Shown here one piece after another: positions 23,429 through 34,100 of a stretch of 64,000 nt of DNA. The notes beneath the pieces were generated by a model. That model was given only the letters and a program-made list of their open reading frames with translations, ran no database searches and was not told where the DNA came from. Each line of letters starts with the position of its first letter. Position 1 is the stretch's first letter. Origin of the DNA: Elysia chlorotica (lineage: Eukaryota; Mollusca; Gastropoda; Plakobranchidae). Both the position numbers and the translations under genes were made by a program. The stretch covers positions 152,011-216,010 of the forward strand of contig RQTK01000165.1 of NCBI GenBank assembly GCA_003991915.1. The letters are read 5' to 3'.

Positions 23429-24961
23429 GCTTATCAATCTTTATTACTAATGACTTTATAGTTAATTGACTAGCAATTCATTTCTATGGATTGGGAAAAC
23501 AAAAACAACAGATTTTTTTTCCTACACTTTGAGAATTTTAAACAGTTAAACTGTGAACCAAATGAGTCAGGAAATTCAAAATGAAAAAAAAATTGTATGA
23601 GAAATAATTTGTATTCTTTCATATTAATAATGTCTATTGTCTTCAACTCTATTTTTTTTTAAACGTTAGAAATAGAATCATGTCACCTCACTTATCAATG
23701 CAAAAATAATTCTCACAAGTCACATGCATTAGGTAAGGGAAAGAAATATGCTTGAAAAATATGTCTATGGACTCTTTTGTGTGCAATATCATTTTTGTTA
23801 GTTTTTTTTTAATGCATGAATTTTGTATTTTGTGTGACCTTTTTTTTTTCTTTTTGGGGGGTAATTGTCAAAAGAGCTGCTCGGGCAGCTGAGTTGTTTT
23901 TTTTATACAGATAAAAAAAGATAAATAAATTAAGGGCTTTTTTTTTTCCACATTTGTAATTGTCTTAACTACTCAAACAATTCATGGCCTATAAATATTC
24001 TTTCACATGTAGTGCATTGCATAAAATTAATGATTTGGAAAAAATGGTTGTTCTTTCATAGAGTAAATGCATCTGATCAAATTAAAAATTAGCATTTCAC
24101 CCATTTTATTTGCATCATCTCAGTAATTTATACATAATCAGTTTGCATGGGCTAAATGATGCATGAAGAATGGTTGTGACTGGTATTGTGATAATAATTA
24201 CACATGTACTTCCTTGATTTGACTTCATATTTTAGTAAAGATCTTTTCTCTTTTTTTTTTTCTGCTGCAACATTTTATTCACTTGCTCTGCACAGTTATA
24301 AGAATTCATACCATAGATTTATTTGTAATTATCTGCAGAAAATCGGTTGTTTTGAAATATAATGGAATTCAAAGTAAAGAAAGAAAGTAAATGCTTCTTT
24401 ACAGCCTTTATGTCTATTAATTATATTGAGATGGTTTTGTCAAGATGTATGTGCATGTTTACATTTTTCGTAAAGTCAGAATCTAAAAATGAAGAGAAAT
24501 ATTTTTTAACGTAACTCATCATGATTAAGACTATTAAGACTATGATAAGGCTCCATGAAATATAACTTCCACAATATATGAAACCTCATTATTTGAATAG
24601 TTTGGGCTTAGCTGAATAACAAGAGTCGTGCAGAACATTACAACCCTCTACTTGCCCTGTCTAACATAACTAACAGTATCAGTGTGTCTAGTGTGCACTG
24701 ATCAACTTCTTTGAATTTGAGGTAGTGATAAGCATGAGAGATAGTACTTTTGTAATTTTTTTGTGGCATGGACTCAAGGAACTTCATTAGGTGCTTTCCT
24801 ATTAACTGAATTAAGAGCATGGATCTTGAAAGACATTCAAGATGTTAGTCCGATTTTTAACAAAGCCAAGGAGGAAAAAAAGAATCGTCATGGTTTCGTT
24901 ATCCATTGTCCAATGTATATGGGTTTATATTACTATCATGATTTGAAATGCAGTGATTAAA

Positions 24962-24963
<2 letters not shown>

Positions 24964-24999
<36 letters not shown>

Positions 25000-25026
25000 T
25001 AATAATGATAATAATAATAATAATAA
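24964..25026. repeat. (AAT)n microsatellite
   Basis: ATA/AAT trinucleotide array with one interruption. Confidence 0.95.
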
Positions 25027-25479
25027 AAAGATCTAGCTAATTCAATAATGAAAGGACTACATGTACAATTATGACTTTTTAAAAAGTGATGGAAAAGGAT
25101 AGATAAACCAATCTAAAATAAGAATTCAACCTAATTTAAAGTTGCAACACCATCTTTGGTAATTTTATGACTTGCGCTCATAGAGGGCAAAGCCATTAAA
25201 AAGAGTTCAACATTATATGCCTCAAGTTTTCAGAAAAAAAGTTATCACCCAACAAAATAACAAACAAAACAAAAACAGAGAGAACCAAATTCTTAACAAA
25301 GCCCCTAGGTACTATTAGTAAGCTAGGGAACACACTGAAAGAATCACAAATGTATAACTAAGATGGATAATTTCACCTCTCACTTTTCATTTAAATGTGA
25401 AATGATCGTTACTGGACTCTTACAGCCTGAAGTAAATATAAGTGAATTATTATTATTAATTAAATTCCTTGTTTTCATA

Positions 25480-25890
25480 CCGGTAATTTCAGTACAACTC
25501 ACACTCAACGGACTTGCTCGCTTATTTTTAACAGTTTGTTGAAGCCATGCGTGGTTCACTAATGCCAATACAGTACCTCTCTAACATTAGATGGTGTTGA
25601 GACAATTACACTTCCCACCCATCTACCTCCCTTTCCCTTTGGTCTTAGTCTTACACAACCACGTTTTAAGTGGCGGCTTTATGTCTTTGATTAACTATTA
25701 TGCTAGACGGTCAGCCTTTGAAATCCCCTCCTCTCTCCCTTTCCTCGTTGCTCATTTCTCATTCCATGACCCACCCCTTTTAGTGCCAACAACACTACAT
25801 GATATTTGAGTCGGCTTGTGGGAGAAGTGTTATTAATCAGGGAACCTGACAGATTGGTGGTGGTCTAATTTCAAACTAGATTTGGTGTCT
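25480..25890. repeat. Dispersed repeat, copy 1
   Basis: Shares ordered blocks with 31975-32385: GTTGAAGCCA, AGATGGTGTTGAG, CATCTACC, GGGAGAAGTGTT, AACCTGACAGA and CTAATTT.AAACTAGATTT. The copies are diverged. Family unknown. Confidence 0.7.
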
Positions 25891-27721
25891 GAATGAATTT
25901 AATTTTACCAATATGTTTGTGGTTCTTTGGATCCAATGATGGTTATGATATTAGTTCGTTGGATCAAAGGTATTCTCTCAAAACAAATGTAACTTTTTTT
26001 CTTTCAATTTTCATCCAATTCAGTCCAAATTTGGGGTGCAGAAAACTTATTAGTATTACTGGAAAGAAAAAACTGTGTAGAACTAGGAGGATATTCTTTA
26101 ACCCTAACTTTCTAATTCATCTTTTTTATCAAATACAGAGGGATCATTTTGTCATGTTTCCAATATTTCTACAACAGCTATTTTTTCATGTGTTTACTAC
26201 ACCACAAAATACAGTTATGTCGAGTTTATGTGCACCAAGTTTCAGAAAATTTGGTTTGTAAATTGCCTTTGGGATAAAAATAAACGTTGAAATGGCCGCC
26301 AAATTATTTAACTTTTCCAAATTAGGACATTTTTTAAATCTAATACTATAGTGACCCAACTCACACGCCTGAAGGGTTAAACTAAGTTCTTTTTTCCTCT
26401 TTCTTTCTGGCTGCATTTAGGAGCAGATGCTAGGTAGAGAATTAAAAAATTTATAATTATTGTGTTTTAATCCGTCATAGTACAATAAAATAAAATTACG
26501 ATCAACGTGATCTGTGGGGAAGGGAGGTAGAGTGGGAAACAAAACTATCTCCATAATATTTAATAATAATGAATATCTGTTGGCGCCCATTTGATTTAAA
26601 GAAATATATTTAGTTGGAAACCCATGAAATTGTGAGGATTATGAGATGGATTACACTGAAGGAGTGAAAGGATTCAGGTTCATGATCAGGGAGCATTTTT
26701 CACAAAGGAAATGTCTCTTAACTGAAGATCATTTTTACTCCTCTTCTTCACTCATAAAATGTACCTTTAAAAAATTGTGTCTTGTAATTTCTCCACCCTT
26801 TGATGCATTTTGTAGCCTATTGTTTGGAAGTTTTTGCGCTATTTTGATACAACAATCTTGCTGTTAAAGTCCTCTTGCTTCAGCCGTTAATTTTTTATGA
26901 TTCATATTTCTGACATTTGGCAGTTTGAGTTAATAAGAAGAAACATAAAGAAAATCACAATACCAAAATTACAAATGAACAGCACCAGACAGCCATGTAA
27001 TTTTATTAATTTATTTGCTCTTAATCTTCTTATCACATAAAAACATTTTCCAAATCTACATTTAATTTATCTATGTGACAGGCTTCTTTTTGTGAATGCC
27101 TAACTCAGTAAGATAAAGAGACTAACAAAACAAAAACAAAACATTCAGTACTATGAGTATGACATAAAAAGTTAAGTCAATTGAGCAGCACCATTGGATA
27201 CTTCGACAGCAAATAATTCTGGTTCAACTATTTCAAATAATTATACAATATGTACATGTATGTACATAGATAATCTAATAATACTAACATAATATATTTA
27301 CATAATGTGATATACGTAGGCCTACCTTGAATAAACACATTCTTGGCAATAATTCAATTTTGATAAATTATGTTCAATCTGAATAATTTCTGGTCTCACT
27401 AAAATTGTACAAGAGTACTAGATCTATGTCTTATTAACGAGTAAATTATTTGAATGATGTTACTATTTAAATTTCCTTGACATAAACCATGTTTAAGATA
27501 TTCTTTAATTTTATGAACACCCCAAGACACTAATTCTCTTTATTTTACTTTAAAAACATTGTTAATATCTGTAAGTGTAACTGTTAAAATTTTTAGGCTG
27601 TGCCAACAAGAGTCTACTACATGAGAAGATTCCAGAGTTATTCATGCATGTATGTAGTTAAGACACAATATGGTCTAATTTTGCATTTCAATCCTGTTTT
27701 CATGAAAACTTCCAGTGACTG

Positions 27722-28134
27722 CAGTGGAAGCCTCATAATTCGAATTGCTTGGGATTTGATCTAAACTTTGAATTAAGAGGATTCAAATTACACTTACAGA
27801 AGGGGACATACCTGAACCACAAAGGTGTTAAATTTAGTAGACAGTTATTTGCATTATTTGAAAAACTGCATTAACAAAAAATTCCTATTGTTTTCTTCTA
27901 TTGCAACCTGCTCCCAACCCCATTTCTTTAAAGACTTGTCTTGGGCAGCAATAAGAATTGAATGTACTGATGTAGTACTTTTGTTTGCCTATTGGTGGTT
28001 TCAGCTTTGAATTAAGAGAATCAAACCAGAAAAACTTCGAATTATGAGTCTGATTTTAATAGAGTCCAAGAAAAAAACTATTCCTTTTCAAAACTAGATT
28101 AATGAGAAATTTTAATTATCAGACTTTTCCACTA
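27722..28134 (+). mobile_element. pogo-like MITE, copy C (most complete)
   Basis: 413 bp. The left end CAGTGGAAGCCTCATAATTC and the right end (reverse complement TAGTGGAAAAGTCTGATAAT) form imperfect inverted repeats. TA follows the right end, fitting the TA target of pogo/Tc1-mariner elements. Non-coding. Confidence 0.62.
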
Positions 28135-28180
28135 TACTTTATACATGAAAAAAATTTGCAAAACTAGTGAACAATCACCT

Positions 28181-28340
28181 TTCAAGAGAAAACTACAGAA
28201 TAGCAACACAATACATGTGCTACAAAGGAGTAAAGATGCAGGACAGGACATATAAGACTTGAAAAAGATATGTGGAGAAGGATATGGACGAGGTCAACTT
28301 GGAGAACACGCTCAAGATAGAAATAGATAACTAGTGCTCT
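28181..28340. repeat. Source-like segment of chimeric duplicate (part B)
   Basis: 160 bp that recurs at 39387-39546 with only two visible mismatches. It starts 47 bp after the pogo-like MITE. No coding potential seen. Confidence 0.9.
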
Positions 28341-28650
28341 CTGGTATGTGGCATGTACACTGACATAGGGTTTTGGACAATGATGACGGTGAATAATATT
28401 TTCTGATCAAAGCAACCAAATCAAATAAATTGGTAGTACTATTAGGCCCCTATCATGACCACGGATAACAAACAAAAATGATAAATATGGACAAAACCCA
28501 ATTTAAAAAGTATGTTAGTCGGTTTCAATGGCTGATAGTTTTAATGTAGGTCTAGTTAGACTTAGAGAAGCACCTAGACAGTGCTCGATGCGTTTTTATG
28601 AGTTCTTTCAATAGGAATGTAAGAAAGTGAAATTTTTCTTTTCGAATGTT

Positions 28651-28735
28651 TTAGGATGGCAATCAGGACACCTTATTTTCCTTTTACAGTGAAGGATGGC
28701 AATCAGGACACCTAATTTTCTTTTTACAGTGAATA
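28651..28735. repeat. Tandem duplication, 2 x about 40 bp
   Basis: GGATGGCAATCAGGACACCT and the following TTTTTACAGTGAA repeat directly, with a few substitutions. Confidence 0.85.
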
Positions 28736-30262
28736 TAAATTGGATATTAACTTTAATAGATCTTGGTCAAATGCATGTAGTACATAGCAGTGATGAGCCA
28801 ATTTTCACTCATTCAGCCCAAGCATAGGTGAACATACTTCTAAAGAGGGACACTTGCTCAGACGCAGTAAGACTTAAAGAGGTTCCAACCTAGAAAAAGG
28901 CTAAAGTGGGCAACTTCTAATATGGAAGTCTGGTTTGGATCCCAAACAGTCCGCTTTTGTAACAGTTTGTGCTTGCTTGTTACTCTTAGCTCCATTTCAG
29001 TATGATATGACCGGCAGAGTCAAAAGACCTGATTTTTGCCCCCTTCCCCCACCCCCCTTCTCATGAATTTGTCTTGGGACTGCTTAGTTGCTGACATGGG
29101 ATGTCAAAAAGTCAACCAACAAAGGGCTAGAAAAGTAGATCATATGGAAATGATCCTACATTACTTCTGGATCCAACAGCCCAACAGTCACATAATCAAT
29201 GTGATTGAGCGAACCAACAAGTGTAGGAGAAAAAAAAGTTAATATATATGTACAAGTGGTGTAAACAATTTTTCTTTGTCTATTAAAGATCTATGCATTC
29301 AATGCCCCCATCCTTTACAACACAAGCCATACCGAGTGTGATTTGTTTTTAATGACACATCAGCACAGTAAAGGCTATACTGTTGCCAAGTGTGAGGGAT
29401 AACAAAAATGAACACTATAGACTCTCAGTCTCATTACCATCTGATGAAAAAATGAAAAACAAAAGGGTGTTTTTCAATCTCTTATAAGAAGAATTTCCCA
29501 GCCTCTGGCACCATGCATCTTGTGAAATTTACTTTGCCTTTTAATATGCATTCCGTGAAAATGACAGAAACTGATTTTTTTTGCAATGCGCCTGGCACTT
29601 TATATATACATATATATCATATGGTACGCCCTATGTAAAAAAAAACCTCTAGATTTCTAAGCTCAAATACAAGAAGGGAAATATGTACATGTATGTACAT
29701 CTTCTACAAAGCAGATGAAAGACAAGATGCAACAAAGGTAACAAATTATACAACAGCTCTGTGAAACATGTTGTGCAACATCAAAGGTTTGATACTTTAT
29801 AAACATTTTAAACCACAGGATAGCTAATAATCATTTTAAAAGATCTCTTAGCACTGTAAAATGTTAGTGACAAAGACTTGCAGAACCATTTTTTTTTTCA
29901 CAGAATCATTTTAAGTTAAGCAGTGCTTTTAGTATTTTTATTTTCAGAAAAGTATGTAAATTTACTGATGATTGGCATCGCTGTGTTGCACCCCCCACTA
30001 GGAAATCAACATAAGCTCTGAAGAGTTAATATAGGATGATCTCCCAAACAAATTTGGATACTTGAGATCCTTATTTGAATCTCAATTTGTTACCTTAATC
30101 AAATCTATACACTTCATACAAATTTATCAGAAATTAGTAACATTTTAAGACAATGGACATGTGAAGAAATAACATTAGTCTACCTACGTCTGCTTGTAAG
30201 GGCTATAAAAGAGAAAAAAATAATGCTGTTTTACTTATGTACTACAAAAATTCTATTATTCA

Positions 30263-30268
30263 TTTATT
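30263..30268 (-). terminator. Candidate polyadenylation signal of the transposase-derived gene
   Basis: TTTATT on the plus strand is AATAAA on the coding strand, 68 bases past the stop codon. Confidence 0.5.
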
Positions 30269-30335
30269 ATCTACTTAAACTATACATTTTACATTTCCAA
30301 ATTTTAAAGTAAAAATTATACACTATTGCACAGCA

Positions 30336-31175
30336 CTATTTAGTATTTTTAAAAATTTTATCAGGTAGTCCTTCTTGTTTAACAATAACTCTATGAATTA
30401 CAGGGCTTATGCTGCCTCTGCTACTTTCTCCGGTGACAGAAAAAGACGAGGATAGTTCAAGACTAGAGTCATGAGGTTTGAGGTTCATTCCACTCTCTTC
30501 CATAGATGCAAACATGCTATTGTTGCTGCTACTGCTGCTGTTATCTGAAGGGCTCAAGTGATAGTGACGACTATGCAGATTATGGTCCTGGCTCCCGGGA
30601 ATAGGAGAGATCAGGCTCAGACTCTCTGGGACTAACGAGCTTTGATCCACAGGATTAAATGCAGAGTCGTTCAAAACATTTATGACTGCAGAATCTAAAA
30701 GTTTTCCATCACTAATGACACACTGCTTGAGGGGACTTATCTTTCCAAGATCAGAATCAGTCTTTGCAAGCTCCTCCTCAACCATGGTGACACTTTCATC
30801 CTCTGTTGTCTGGATCAGCTGTATTGGTTGGACACGGGAATAACTACCTTCGGAATCTTTCACAAAGATCTCACCCCCTTGTATCAAAATATGTCCACTG
30901 GGAGCCATCATCATTTGCCCCCCATGGCTCATAAAAACATCTCCCTCTGAAGTCACTACTAACTCCTCTTCTGTTTGTGGCTTCTGCTGTTGTTCATTAT
31001 TTTCATGACTACTTAACATGCTGTCAACTGTTTCTGAGTTTTGAACAATGGTGCTGGAGGCAGGATCCTCTCTGTCGTCAATCAGGACCATTTCTTGTGA
31101 CGTAACTACTTCTTCCTCTGTAACCTCCTCATTGTGGCCCACAACAAGATCTCCTGTGAAGACTTCGTCATCTTT
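30336..31175 (-). CDS. Exon 3 of the transposase-derived gene: acidic Gln/Ser-rich C-terminus
   Basis: 280 codons including the stop. It begins KDDEVFTGDLVVG, is rich in Glu and Ser, contains GGQMMMAPSGHILIQGGE and a Ser run (SSSSSNNS), and ends KIFKNTK. It resembles no transposase domain; the composition suggests a transcriptional-regulator type tail (inference). The acceptor lies after ttttttcatggcacag; an ATG occurs 9 nt upstream within the acceptor tract but is not needed. Confidence 0.85.
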   Translation of the reverse strand, partial: KDDEVFTGDLVVGHNEEVTEEEVVTSQEMVLIDDREDPASSTIVQNSETVDSMLSSHENNEQQQKPQTEEELVVTSEGDVFMSHGGQMMMAPSGHILIQGGEIFVKDSEGSYSRVQPIQLIQTTEDESVTMVEEELAKTDSDLGKISPLKQCVISDGKLLDSAVINVLNDSAFNPVDQSSLVPESLSLISPIPGSQDHNLHSRHYHLSPSDNSSSSSNNSMFASMEESGMNLKPHDSSLELSSSFSVTGESSRGSISPVIHRVIVKQEGLPDKIFKNTK

Positions 31176-34100
31176 CTGTGCCATGAAAAAAAAAAAGAAT
31201 ATTAAATATAATTACCCATAAAGAAGAGGGAAATAAGGTAAATTGGTTTTTCTTCATTCTTTACAAAATTTTAAAAAAAGATGGAATCTGCAAATGTACA
31301 ATTTGTCACTGTATATTTTACAACTGATCACTCGTTTGTGGACTCTCAGGCTTCACCATCTAGGATTTATAATGTTTTTTGATGGGGATTTTGTTGTATG
31401 GTGTACCAAATGGTGAATTATTAGGCAATGACTACTGCACTACAATTAGCTTCTTTATTTGATAATAAAGGATATAAGAACATCAGCTTATATTATATCT
31501 CGACCAAAAAGAATGTAATTCAAGCAAAATCAGACAAAAATATGGTTAGTGTTGAGGAGTAAGAAGGTTAGAAAAACGATGTCCAAAAATGTTGGAACGT
31601 GACAGACAGCTTTTAAATTGAACGTTAATGCTTTTAAAACACAAAATTGTTTCTAAGTGAAAATTTCTAGAAATGATCATAACTAATTCTTAGGCTTTAA
31701 GTAAATTGGGAAGCAATGTTAAATTTACTTCACATGTAAAGTTCACTAAATCACTGTTTAAATGTTAAGTCTACGGTTACAGATGAAATCTAAAGATAAA
31801 CACTCCTAAAAAAAAACAAGATTGTTTTGGCCTGTAATTGATATAATTTAATGCAGTTGTTTTGGGTTTTTTTAATGTAAAATTAAAATTTTAAAAGATA
31901 ATTCCACATGAAAACCTTATTTAAGTTTATTTAGGATAATTTTGGTGACATTTTTATTTGACATGACAAAGAAGTCACATTCATAGTCCAACTAGGATTG
32001 AACTAACTAACTTGTTAATTTTCAATAGTTCGTTGAAGCCACATGTAGCTCACTACTGCCAATACCCTGCCTCCATTTGGTTGTGCCTAGATGGTGTTGA
32101 GCCAACTTAGCACCCACACACATCTACCCACAACTTTCCCTTATCTTTATCAACCATGCGCGCTTTAAATTGGCGGTGTTAACTCTGCGATCTTCTATCT
32201 TGCTCGACAGTTGTCTGTCAGCTGGCACTCTCCCCATCCCCCTCTGCGTATAACAATTTTCCTTGTGACACACACCTACATTACACATGTATGTCAGTCC
32301 TGGCTTATGGGAGAAGTGTTGTTTATTAAGCAACAACCTGACAGAACTTTGTGGTTGTCTAATTTTAAACTAGATTTAGTGTATACTGGTAAAAAATCTG
32401 TAAGCTTCCTGGCATTTTTGGTTTGTTAGATCCGAGGTTGTGTATAAGAATAGTTCGTTACATTTAAGACAGTTTACTAAAGACAAAACAGAAGACTAAT
32501 TGGGGATTTTTAATAAATTATGTGCTAGTGCAATGTAGGGTGTTCTTTGAGTCCGAATTCGTTATTCAAGTTCTATTGTGACACCTTTACTTTTAAGCAA
32601 GACCAGTTGTGAGTAAGTGGTGACCCTTGATAATAACATGAGGCTAGTTGACCATCTAGATACATCATTTTCAAATTGTTTCACTAGTACTAATGAAAAT
32701 TTTGCCTTCACTTTGGAAAAATAGAGGTAATATTGACAGCGAAAATGTAATTAGTTGCTGTCAGTGTCACTCAGTCAGCCATCATCATATATATTTGACG
32801 TTTGCAATTTTTTTTTTATTTTAAGGACATAGAATCACTCAATTTTTTTGGAAGAGTTAAAATTTTGCATATAACCCCTACTTAAAGTCTGTGTTTTAGA
32901 TTTGATTTAAAAGATTAAATTAAGACTAAGAGACAGCTAAAAAGAAAAGAACCCAAGAGGAACTTACAGTAACAATATCATCAGCATTGTCTTCCATCTT
33001 GTAGTAAGATGGATGGTAAGAGTCTTCTTGTAATTTATCATCTGCTTCCTCCTCACTTTCATCAGAGGAAATGTCTGGATATACCCCAGCTTTTCGGAAT
33101 GAATGAACCAGAGAATGTTTGTTGATCACTTTGAGATAAGCATTGCACGCAAGTTCTCCTATATTGCTGCGATTGATGTATGGAGTGATGCAGTTTTTAA
33201 GGTACCTTCTGCATATCGCCTCATACTTCTGTTGAACTTGCTCAGCACATTCTACCTCTAAAGGTTGAAGAAGATGCGTTGTGTGTGCTGGGATAAACGA
33301 GAAGATGACATTGTTAGATCGACCCCACTCAGCCAGGCTAACAAACACATGGCTTCTGCAACCATCCATGAGAACCAAGATTGGGTCACTGTCTCTCGTC
33401 CTCTGAGTTTGGGGCAAGAAATGTTCATTCAAGTAACGCCTAAAGATCTGTGGAGTGCATTTGCCAGTTTCAGAGACAGCTGCGTTCACATTGCTTGGAA
33501 GCCCCCGCATCATTTCTGGCCTCAAACGCACTGCCTGGAATATAAAAAAGGGTGCCATAACTCTGCCAGAAACACTTCCACATGCTATCATTGTTGTGTG
33601 GCTTACAGTATCGGCAGTGTGCCCCGATTTACCAGTGGGATGACCCAAGTTGCCATGCTCTGTGACAAGTCCAATTTCCATAATGTTAAATATTCTGTCT
33701 GTTTTGTCCAGCAGCCTATGTTTATCAATGATATTCTTAATCTCATCAAAGTAAGTACGCACTGTGTGCTCAGCATCAGCTTTATTCTTAAACTTGCAGC
33801 TCAACTCTCGGACACTGGGCCAGCGGCTGATAAAATTGTCAACCCATTTTGTTGTTAATCCATTTGCTCTAGGGTTCTTCTTGCCTTTCTCTACAGCCTG
33901 GTCTGTGGCAATCTCCCCCATCTCGAGGCGAGTGTAGCGGTAGCCATAGCGCGCCATGGTATGCAAGAAATGGACAATCTCTGCCTCTTCATCCTTGGCT
34001 AGTAGCAAAGGGGGTCCAGGTCTTGTAGTGTCGATGCTAATCCTGCCATCCACTCTGTCTCTAAGAGTGGTAAGAGGGACCCCATACTGTTTAGCAGCAG

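Larger units (their letters stand above)
20998..30262. other. Intergenic region between GGA and the transposase-derived gene
   Basis: About 9 kb of AT-rich DNA between two genes pointing at each other. It contains the repeats listed separately (23148, 24964, 25480, 27722, 28181, 28651). Open frames here are short, lack codon structure and resemble no family I recognise. No gene is called. Confidence 0.7.

Noticed and set aside
33265-33858. 197-codon plus-strand frame
   Set aside because: Antisense of the DDE-like exon; its length follows from the codon structure of the real gene on the other strand.
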